A stretch of DNA of 64,000 bases from Xestospongia muta. Lineage: Eukaryota; Porifera; Demospongiae; Haplosclerida; Petrosiidae. The notes beneath the pieces were generated by a model, which saw nothing but the letters and a program-made list of their open reading frames with translations, was not told where the DNA came from and did not search any database. Location of the stretch: positions 8,804,192-8,868,191 of the forward strand of contig OY848917.1 of the NCBI GenBank assembly GCA_963693285.1, given 5' to 3'. Positions 10,376 to 21,142 of the stretch are shown here, in pieces. Made by a program: the position numbers and the translations under genes. Within the stretch, counting starts at the first letter, position 1; every line of letters starts with the position of its first letter.

Positions 10376-12290
10376 TCACTCAAACTGCCCAAAAATTGAT
10401 CTGCATTGATCACAAACATCAATAAATTCATTTCTAATCTGATGAGGGTCCAGCTTGTCAAGTCATTCTTTGTGCACATGTAACATCATCACAATATTTA
10501 GTTGACATAGGGTCATGGTGGGCCTCAGGTAGGTAGGTCTTCACTCTTCTCAAAGAACTGAAGAATCTCTCACTTGTTGCGTTAGATGCAGGCATGACTA
10601 GGATCAACTTCACCAAGGTGATAACCTCAGAGTAGAGTGATCAACCCATCTTGGACAATCCCGTAGATACTTGACAAGTTGACAACATAGTGCAGTGACA
10701 CATTGTCATCAGGATTTAGGTTAGTAGACAAAGTCTGTAGTTGCATCCTCAGGTTAGCCATGTGAATGTCAGGAGAATAATGTTCTGTGATAGTAGCCAA
10801 CTCTTCATCGTTGCTTTCCATCCTACATGCCTTCAACAAGAGTTTCTCCATGGTGGAATATGTCCTGTACACAGGTTAATCAAAGCGATCTTCCAGGCAA
10901 GCCACAATCAGGTCGATAGCTGTGTTGTATACAATAACTCTATATATATAAGTGTTCTGGTGTATTGCAAAACTCAGCTGAAGCCTTGCCATCTTCATGG
11001 CAACCTGGTCACTTTCGCTTACATGAAAGACATGGCTCTGACACATCAGCTTTGCTGCTTTAGTTGTGACTGCTTCCCAAAAGCTACATACATGAGCGTC
11101 TCCTCACAGTGACTTCAGATTTTTCTTCACAAGTCTAGCTCCTTCCTGTCCTTGTGCAGTGGACCCTCCTGCAGCATCTTCCTAAGATTATCAGTATGTG
11201 TAGAACCATTTCTGCTAATGAGACAGCATAGTAATATTCAAATGTACTCATTTGAGCTGCTACACCTTGAATTCGTGCCCTGGTTTCGGTATCCTTGACA
11301 TCACCATAACATAGCTCCCAAAGCTCCTGCAAAACAGTGTAATTGTCTAGCACACTCCTCAATGCATCCATTTGTACAGTCCAACGTGTGGGACATAGCA
11401 CACTAACACCAGGTAAGCCTGGTTGAGTCTCTGCCTTTAACGTTTGGAAAGCACCATCACGTTTTGGCGAGAGCTTGATCAGCTTCGACAATTCATGTGT
11501 AGTATCGATTGCATTTTTCAGTACTGAGACTCCCCTAATGGTGTCACTGGCTGCTAAGTTCAATACATAATCATAGTAATGTGTGTAATATGCATGGGGC
11601 TCCACCTCAAGTATCTGCTTGGCTACACCTGATTTTACTCCCAACATTCTACCTGCTCCACTGTATCATTGACCCCTATGTCTGTGGATATCCAAATTCA
11701 GAGCAAGGATAACATTCTTGAGCACAGTGACAATTGTCTTGGTATCAGTTGTGTCCAGCTGATAAAAGCCTACGAACTTTTCATGCGCTTGCAACTCATC
11801 ATCAACATAGCAAAACTCAGTAATCAGTTGCTCCTTGTTGCTGGTATTGGTAGTCTTGTCCGCCATAATTGTGTAGTACTCTACACTTTGCAGTTCCATA
11901 ATTATCTCTCACAGACAAGCATGTACCCTTAATTTGAGCATTTCATTCTGTATGTCTTTTGTGGCGTAAATCTCGTTTTTTCATAAATTTATGCATTATC
12001 CTCAGCTCTGAGCAGGAGAGTTTGCATGAAGTTGCTGTTATCCTCCGTTCCATCCCCTTTAAGTGGGAGGCCCTGTCTAGCCAGAAATCTTACGTTCTGC
12101 AAGATAGTTAGTAATATTTGTTGGTTTCCAGGCTTTTTGGTTGCATGATAAATATCTTAAAGCTCATCTTTATCTTTGGTTTGGGTTGGAAGAACATAGA
12201 GGGCAGAATGAGCTTCGATGTGATGATCTGATTGCATGTGCTTAGGTATCTTAGCTACACAATCTTTCCAATTGCTGAATTCAGTTCCAA
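10376..12290 (-). pseudogene. ZMYM1-like hAT transposase (DUF4371 / hAT dimerisation type), broken
   Basis: Read on the minus strand in order. About 12,290-12,190 gives FSNWKDCVAKIPKHMQSDHH, the TTF-type region before DUF4371. 11,899-11,666 gives YYTIMADKTTNTSNKEQ and HEKFVGFYQLDT, the conserved DUF4371 core, ending RGQ. A TGA at 11,666-11,668 replaces the Cys/Ser codon expected in RGQ-x-YDGA, after which the same frame continues YSGAGRMLGVKSGVA. 11,647-11,135 holds LCPTRWTVQMDALRSVLDNY, a family signature. 10,872-10,627 holds YRTYSTMEKLLLKAC. Then MPASNATSERFFSSLRRVKT (about 10,605-10,510) is the hAT dimerisation motif, followed in another frame by MMLHVHKE and IFGQFE, ending at TGA 10,376-10,378. 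Stops and frameshifts inactivate it. Confidence 0.8.
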
Positions 12291-12649
12291 TCTGCATAAG
12301 GGAAAGAAAAAATCTGTACTGTAGCTACCTCACCATACACTATACTACGGATATTCCTTAGCTACTAATACAGGTATTATACATACACGTACCTAACTAC
12401 ACCCTAGACACAACAAAACACACAATACACACACACAATTATTGTGAATACTGGCACTTACAAATGCTGGCTTTAGGTGTTTGGACTGAAATATACTGTA
12501 CTGCTGTATGGCTGTCAGACAGGTATAACAGAGAATAACGTCCTTTTTCATATCATAGTGAAGAAATGGATAGTCAACAAACCACTGAGATTGGCAAAAT
12601 CTTTTTTTAGTACCGATTTTCTTCTATCAAAACACAAAGTTTTGATATG

Positions 12650-12880
12650 TAAGCAGTTGTTTGAGTAATTCTATTGGATACTCTCACTTTTACTTTTACT
12701 TTTCTTTGACTCCCACTAAGTAAGAAATTTCTTTTAAAGCAATGTGTCCATGCTATTGGGTTGAAGAATTTTCCTACAAGGACCCATACACGAGTCTGCA
12801 GCAAACACTTTATTAATGCTTCTGGATGACAATTGAAACCTGACAAAGTTCATTTTCTATATCTACCCGTCCTGTTTACA
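12650..12880 (+). repeat. Second copy of the Harbinger-like 5' region
   Basis: Homologous to 8,880-9,115, same orientation, roughly 80 percent by eye. The ATG of the first copy reads cctgacaaag here, so the start codon is lost. It marks the other side of the region occupied by the hAT pseudogene. Confidence 0.7.
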
Positions 12881-15597
12881 TCTTGAACCCCAACTAATTT
12901 CTATTTCTTCCTTGCACTTTCATGATTTAAAAAATTTCAATTAATGACCCAGTGTATTAGTTTTAATGTCTTATTCTTTATTCCATTCTTGTCACATGCG
13001 AAATTTCTATTTTCATGTTGTTTGTAAAATAGAATCATGTCTGCATACTGCCAACACACCTTATGTACAATTAAATTAATTCCTTCAAGTGTTCTATCAT
13101 AATGAATTAGTTCTAAAGCTACCAGTTTTAGTACATTATTTCTTGTATACATTTTGCCAACTCTATTAATAATGTATTATTATAACTCCACTAGTGATAT
13201 TTCTGAGTATAGTTAACTATTCCATTTTTATATGCATTAACTTTTCTTTAGGAACATGGCTGCAGGAATGACTAGGAAGGACAAAAAGTGGACTGTACGT
13301 TTACTAATTGAAAATTTAATTTTGCATAAAAACAGTGAACATTATTATATGTAGCAGGTTATAAAGCCCACAAGACTTTGCATGAAAATTGTAATATGCA
13401 CATATCCCTGACATACATGTAAACTATACATGTAGGTTATGTGTACCTTTTTTGAACCTTTGTATAAATTACATTGAACTACATTACTATAGTTAATCCT
13501 CTTCATCAAATGTGTAAATGTGTTACTATTGTACTCACAATAAACTTGCATAAGTATCTTAATAGAGAATTCATATCACATAGTAGGAATGAGTATTTAG
13601 GCTTCACTCTTTCTTCCTTTAAATGAACTAACTGTTTAGATATCATGGTATATGACAAGGTCATCCAGAGTACTGTCCCATTTCAACAAATGTTCAAGGT
13701 TTTATGTGTTGATAGAAGTAGATATAGGTTTGTAGTTATGAACATTAGTGTTCTCTCTATGTATAATAATACAATATCCAAGATACATTCCATTCCACCC
13801 ACACCATTATTTCCATTGAATTCTATAGAAATATGCCATAAATTTAGTTCTTTTAGAAAGTATATTTTATTGTCTATCAAATTCAAAGCAGATATACCTA
13901 TAGAATTTACCCTAGTTACCTCAATAATAAACAGCACTAAATAATGTTTTTCAAGATTTATGTTCTGTTATGACAATCAAGCTTAATGACTAGTTCAATA
14001 ATATGAACTACAATATAATGTATACATTCCTAAAGTAAGATTTGTTTAGGAAAAAGGATTGTTGTGACTAGGGTACATTCCATAGTTTATATATTTTACT
14101 TTGAAATTGACAAGAATACTAGACAACTTACAAGAGCCATCATAATAATTCAGTATTTCTGTAAATATCATTAAAGTAGAGAATACTGTATACTTTTTAA
14201 CACTTGAGGACAAAACATACAGTAATTTCTGTATAGTTACAGTGGACTGGAATGTACTCTGGATATGATACTATATTGTAATTATTGTGTCATGTATCCC
14301 ACCCACATTCCTGTATCATAAATAAAATGTTAACTACGAGCACTAAGGAAACATCTTTGCAGGACAATTGAGCTGAATGTCAGCCCAAATCTCTTTCTTA
14401 GGTTTTGAACCTTGTCCATTGTCTCTATGAAGTGCTTTAAGCATGTAAAGGACAACAATAAATTAATATTACCAGTAATAATTAATTAGCTACATTCTAA
14501 AATTTACTTGTAGGTTAAACTTTTTTGGAGCATACTTCAAACTTACATTTTTGAGAGGTTCCTTTTAACTGTTACTCTAGATGTGACAGTCATTATATTG
14601 ATCGTTTTCATTATTTAAATTATCACTACCTAATATAATAGAAGGTTAAGTGCAATATATGATTAAGGAATTGTTAATGAAACTAGATTAACAAATTAAT
14701 ATTATGAATTAGTTAAAATAATAAATCAGTTAACAATTACAATTGTTTTCATGGCTAGCAATGAAAACGTTCTGATTGAAAAAACTGATTGACTGTTGCC
14801 ATAGCCTCACACACATGGACACAGTGAATATTTAAAGTGAATACACAGATGCACTAGTTCACTATTTAGATTTTTGATCAAAGCATAGTAAAAATGGAAG
14901 TGTTAAAGCCATCAGGGTTTAGAGCCACTTCATTAAAAATTCCACAAAAAATGGATACCTAGTGGACAAAAGGATTGACAATGATATTGGAAATTGCACA
15001 AGAAGTTATTCACCATATTCTTTTAAGTAAAAGCCACCTTAATTTGTTTCCTTTGTTCCTTTCATTAATACTTATACTTAGAGACTCTTATTAGCTTACT
15101 CTATGAACAAACTCTTTTGTTATTAGGCATTATTATTAGTAGTATTACAAGATCATTTCCTATTAGAGCTACAGGAAACACAAATAAAAGTATATATCTT
15201 TATCTATTGCCAAAACAGTTTTAGCATAGTAACAAACTTACAATGTGGTCAGTAGCTGGTTTTTTCATCATGTCAACAGTACATTGCACACTTTGATGGT
15301 ACACAGCTTAGTAGTAACTTTGTTTGTAATGATGAATTTAAAAGGACAAATTATCAAGCTGCAAAAATGGAACAAAAAAGGCTTTGAGCAATATTTTAGC
15401 AATGTAGTGAGCTGATCAATAAAACTGCAAATAATGGTGTGGTAGACAGCATACAGACAGTTCTCCATTGAAAAACTTTATTATATATATTATTTGTGGG
15501 ACTAGTAATAGTTTAGAATTTAGCTTATGTAATCTCATACACTACATACTTGTGGACTGTAAGCATAGTAATAATAACTATGTAGAGCTATATAATA
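12881..15597. other. No gene seen
   Basis: Very AT-rich. Several open stretches of 60-99 codons exist on both strands (for example 13,645-13,944 plus and 13,683-13,937 minus, which overlap each other), but none has recognisable motifs, splice context or composition different from the surroundings. Confidence 0.5.
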
Positions 15598-18500
15598 TGT
15601 CTATTATCATAGTCTCTTTTTTACCTTTATGTCTTAACATTTGATGTTACTACATGACATATGGATTTTTTATATAATAGGAGGTAAGTAAGTATTAACT
15701 AATAAAATATGATTATTATCATAGTATTTGTTAGCCCTTTTGTTTCCTTCTCTAATTTGAACTTACAACCTAGCATACAGATGTGTTATATAATAGCACG
15801 CATAGGAGGCTGAAGGGGTGCTGGAGGGGCTAGAGCCCCCCCCCCCAATATTTAGAAAGGGGGGCTCAGCCCCCCCCCCCCAATTTTTATTGCTTGCTAC
15901 TTACCCCACAAAAAAATCTAAGTTAATCTTATTGGTGTTGATGAAACTGTCAAACGTTTTGCCATATTTGCATGCCACAATGACGGAAAAACAGCTTAAC
16001 AATTGTCTGGTCCTTCATGTACACAAATGCATAACTAATGAGTGTGATCTTGTTGAAAGAGCTAAGGAATTTGTTATGGTAAATGATGAGTGAAGGAAAT
16101 ATTTGGTACATTTTAAATTAATGTTGGTAATACTGATTGTGATTATATCAAACATAATTTCTGCATTATGGGTACATTTGTGTCTGCACATTCATCACAT
16201 AGTTATGGTGTGAGCCCCCCCAAAATATAAATGCCTCATCCACCTATGGCACATAATTGTGATATATTATTGTAATATAATAAATACTATTAACTAATGA
16301 AATATGATTATTTTGAAAATTTGTTTAATCCTTTTGTTTCCTTCTTTTTCCTTATATTTCATGTTACTACCTGGCCTATAGATGTATTATTATATAATAG
16401 TCAATAAGTCTAGTATAAATAAGTAAACTATTAACTAATGAAATATTGTTTTTTTTTTATCATATACTTTAACCCTTTTGTTTCCTTCTTTACCTTTATA
16501 TTTAATGATACTACTGGATCTTTTGGTATATTATAATAGTGGGTAAGTGTAATCTATCTTAGTATAATAGGTAATTATTAACTAATGAATATGTCTATTG
16601 TCATAATTTGTTTATCCTTTTGTTTTCTTCTCTATTTTTGATATTACTACCTGACATATGGATGTATCATTATATAATAGCGAGTAAGTATGATCTATTG
16701 TAGTATGATAAGTAACTATTAATTATTGAAATATGGTTATTGTCATAGTTTGTTTATCCCTTTTGTTTTCTTCTCTACCTTTATATTTGATGTTACTATC
16801 TGACATATGGATGTATTATATAATAGCCAGTAAGTCTGATCTATTGTAGTATAATAGATAACTATTAATTATTGAAATATGGTTATTGTCATAGTTTGTT
16901 TATCTCTTTTGTTTCCTTCTTTACCTTTATATTTAATGTTCTAACCTGACATTGATGTATTATATAATAGCGGGTAAGTCTGATCTATTGTAGTACAATA
17001 GGTAACTATTAATTATTGAAATATGGTTATTGTCATAGTTTGTTTATCCCTTTTGTTTCCTTGTCTACCTTTATATTTGATGTTACTACCTGACATATGA
17101 ATGTATTATATAATAGCTGGTAAGTCTGATCTATTGTAGTATAATAGGTATCTATTAATTAATGAAATGTGGTTATTGTCATAGTTTGTTTATCCCTTTT
17201 GTTTTCTTCTCTACCTTTATATTTGATATTACAACCTGACATATTGATGTATTATATAATAGCCAGTAAGTCTGATCTATTGTAGTATAATAAGTAACTA
17301 TTAATTACTTAAATATGGTTATTGTTATAGTTTGCTTATCCCTTTTGTTTCCTTCTCTACCTTTATATTTGATGTTACTACCTGACATATGGATGTATTA
17401 TATAATAGCTGGTAAGTCTGATCTATTGTAGTATAATAAGTAACTATTAATTATTGAAATATGGTTATTGTCATAGTTTGTTTATCTCTTTTGTTTCCTT
17501 CTCTACCTTTATATTTAATGTTACTACCTGACATATGGATGTGTTGTATAATAGGGGGTAAGTCTGATCTATTATAGTATAATAAGTAATTATTAATTAA
17601 TGAAATATGGTTATTGTCATAGTTTGTTTATCCCTTTTGTTTCCTTCTCTACCTTTATATTTGATATTACAACCTGACATATTGATGTATTATATAATAG
17701 CGGGTAAGTCTGATCTATTGTAGTATAATAAGTAACTATTAATTATTGAAATATGGTTATTGTCATAGTTTGTTTATCCCTTTTGTTTCTTTCTCTACCT
17801 TTATATTTAATGTTACTACCTGATATATGGATGTATTATATAATAGCTGGTAAGTCTGATCTATGTAGTAAATAAGTAACTATTAATTATTAGAATATGG
17901 TTATTGTCATAGTTTGTTTATCCCTTTTGTTTCCTTCTCTACCTTTATATTTAATGTTACTACCTGATATATGGATGTATTATGTAATAGGGGGTAAGTA
18001 TTATCTATTGTAACATAATAAGTAACTAATTATTAGTGAAATATGGTTATTGTCATAGTTTGTTTATCATTTTTGTTTCTTTCTCTATTTTTGATATTAC
18101 TATCTGACATATGGATGTATTATGTAATAGCGGGTAAGTCTGATCTATTGTAGTATAATAAGTAACTATTAATTATTGAAATATGGTTATTGTCATAGTT
18201 TGTTTTTTCTCTTTGTTTCCTTCTTTACCTTTATATTTGATGTTACTACCTGACATATGGATGTATTATATAATAGGAGGTAAGTCTTATCTATTGTAGT
18301 ATAATAAGTAACTATTAATTAATGAAATATAGTTATTGTCATAGTTTGTTTATCCCTTTTGTTTCCTTCTCTACCTTTATATTTGATGTTACTACCTGAC
18401 GTAATGATGTATTATATAATAGCCAGTAAGTCTGATCTATTGTAGTATAATAAGTAACTATTAATTAATGAAATATGGTTACTGTCATAGTTTGTTTATA

Positions 18501-20775
18501 TCTTTTGTTTCTTTCTCTACCTTTATATTTGATGTTACTACCTGACGTAATGATGTATTATATAATAGCGGGTAAGTATGATTTATTGTATATAATAAGT
18601 AACTATTAATTAATGAAATATAGTTATTGTCATAGTTTGTTTATCCCTTTTGTTTCCTTCTCTACCTTTATATTTGATGTTACTACCTGACATATGGATG
18701 TATTATATAATAGCCAGTAAGTCTGATCTATTATAGTATAATATGTTACTATTAATTTTTGAAATATAGTTATTGTCATAGTTTGTTTATCATTTTTGTT
18801 TCCTACTCTACCTTTATATTTGATGTTACTACCTGACATATGGATGCATTATATAATAGAGTGTAAGTCTGATCTATTGTAGTATAATAAGTAACTATTA
18901 ATTAATGAAATATGGTTACTGTCATAGTTTGTTTAATCCCTTTTGTTTCCATCTCTACCTTTATATTTGATGTTACTACCTGACATATGGATGTATTATA
19001 TAATAGGTGGTAAGTATGATTTATTGTAGTATAATAAGTAACTATTAATTAATGAAATATGGTTACTGTCATAGTTTGTTTATATCTTTTGTTTCTTTCT
19101 CTACCTTTATATTTGATGTTACTACCTGACATAATGATGTATTATATAATAGCGGGTAAGTATGATTTATTGTATATAATAAGTAACGATTAATCAATGA
19201 AATATAGTTATTGTCATAGTTTGTTTATCATTTTTGTTTCCTTCTCTACCTTATATTTGATGTTACTACCTGACATATGGATGTATTATATAATAGGTGG
19301 TAAGTATGATTTATTGTAGTATAAACTATTAATTAATGAAATATAGTTATTGTCATAGTTTGTTTATCCCTTTTGTTTCCTTCTCTACCTTTATATTTGA
19401 TGTTACTACCTGACATATGGATGTATTATACAATAGGATGTAAGTCTGATCTATTGTAGTATAATAAGAAACTATTAATTTTGTTTCCTTCTCTACCTTT
19501 ATATTTGATGTTACTACCTGACATATGGATGTATTATATAATAGTTGGTAAGTATGATTTATTGTAGTATAAACTATTAATTAATGAAATGTAGCTATTG
19601 TCATAGTTTGTTTATCCCTTTTGTTTCCTTCTCTACCTTTATATTTGATGTTACTACCTGACATATGGATATATTATATAATAGACTGTAAGTCTGATCT
19701 ATTGTAGTATAATAAGAAACTATTAATTAATCAAATAAAGTTATTGTCATAGTTTGTTTATCCCTTTTATTTCCTTCTCTACCTTTATATTTGATGTTAC
19801 TACCTGACATATGGATGTATTATATAATAGCGGGTAAGTATGATCTATTGTAGTATAATAAGTAACTATTAATTAATGAAATATAGTTATTGTCATAGTT
19901 TGTTTATCCTTATTGTTTTCTTCTCTACCTTTATATTTGATGTTACTACCTGACATATGGATGTATTATATTATAGGAGGTAAGTCTTATCTATTGTAGT
20001 ATAATAAGTAACTATTTATTAATGAAATATAGTTATTGTCAAAGTTTGTTTATCCCTTTTGTTTCGTTTTCTACCTTCATATTTGATGTTACTACCTGAC
20101 ATATGGATGTATTATATAATAGCGGGTAACTATGATCTATTGTAGTATAATAAGTAACTATTAATTAATGAAATATGGTTTTTGTCATAGTTTGTTTATC
20201 CCTTTTGTTTCCTTCTCTACCTTTATATTTGATGTTACTACCTGACATATGGATGTATTATATAATAGGCAGTAAGTCTGATCTATTGTAGTATAATAAG
20301 TCACTATTAATTAATGAAATATAGTTATTGTCATAGTTTGTTTATCCCTTTAATTTCCTTTTCTACCTTTATATTTAATGTTACTACCTGACATATGGAT
20401 GTATTATATAATAGGATATAAGTCTGATCTATTTTAGTATAATAAGTTACTATTAATTATTAAAATATAGTTATTGTCATAGTTTGTTTATCCCTTTTAT
20501 TTCCTTTTCTACCTTTATATTTAATGTTACTACCTGACATATCAATGTTTTATATAAAAGCTTGTAAGTATGATTTATTGTAATATAATAAGTAACTATT
20601 TATTAATGAAATATGGTTACTGTCATAGTTTGTTTATCCTTTTTATTTCCTTCTCCTCCTTTATAATTGATGTTATTACCTGACATATGGATGTATTATA
20701 TAATAGGATGTAAGTCTGATCTATTGTAGTATAATAAGTAACTATTAATTAATAAAATATGGTTATTGTCAGAGT
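15598..20775 (+). repeat. 146-bp tandem array, 33 units, each with acceptor-like / 3 nt / donor-like core
   Basis: The unit is about 146 bp: donor-to-donor spacing measured at 144-146 between 16,830 and 17,704. Each unit has a pyrimidine-rich tract (tttgtttccttctctacc), a CTGAC that fits the animal branch point, about 23 bases later TATAATAG, then exactly three bases, then GTAAGT. I read 33 units from 15,598; GTAAGT is intact in 29 of 32 scorable units (exceptions near 16,394, 20,130 and 20,415) and the AG in all. The three-base slot is cgg, cca, ctg, gag, gat, ggg, gtg and others. The flanks around the slot can pair weakly (ATTATATAATAG with CTATTGTAGTATAAT), placing slot and donor in a loop. 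One unit is interrupted by the element at 15,800-16,248, and one near 19,475 carries a deletion. Confidence 0.9.
15800..16248 (+). mobile_element. Internally deleted hAT element (ZMYM1-like) inserted in the second array unit
   Basis: Ends are imperfect inverse copies (cataggaggctga at the left, tcatccacctatg at the right), with poly-C tracts just inside, a pattern seen in this element type. The only coding remnant is the hAT C terminus: 15,942-16,091 reads LPYLHATMTEKQLNNCLVLH then ...HKCITNECDLVERAKEFV, followed by NDE-stop-RKY, where an Arg codon has become TGA. The unit's sequence resumes after 16,250. The target duplication is unclear; only gcac (15,796-15,799 and 16,249-16,252) is shared. 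This is a separate, plus-strand relative of the hAT pseudogene at 10,376-12,290. Confidence 0.7.
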
Positions 20776-21142
20776 TTATTAATTTTAGAGCTTCTTTCTT
20801 TTAACTGAAAACTTAGTTTTTTATTTGTACTATTAACGTTTCCATGACAATAATAATTCTAAAATTTTAATATTTGTGATCTATAATTATATGTATTAAT
20901 TATCATGTAATTGTAATAATGCTTACTTTAATGTTTTTTTGTATTCTCTCTTGTCTAGAGAATGGAATTAAGAGGTCAGTTCTAATTGTCTCAGATAATT
21001 TGCATGTGACATTTGACTATATTCGTAATCAGAAACTTAATTTTAAGACTGTGCTGCACTTCTATTTCTTACTGAGAAAAGTTTTTATCTTGCCATTACT
21101 GCCTACTACAAAGAGCATGCTACTTTTGGTTTTAAGCCATGT

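Noticed and set aside
13645..13944. Overlapping open frames on both strands near 13.6-13.9 kb
   Set aside because: Low-complexity AT-rich translations on both strands of the same segment; typical of chance open frames.
15598..20775. CRISPR-like interpretation of the 146-bp array
   Set aside because: Units are continuous and nearly identical over their whole length with only a 3-base variable slot; there are no spacers, and the context is animal.
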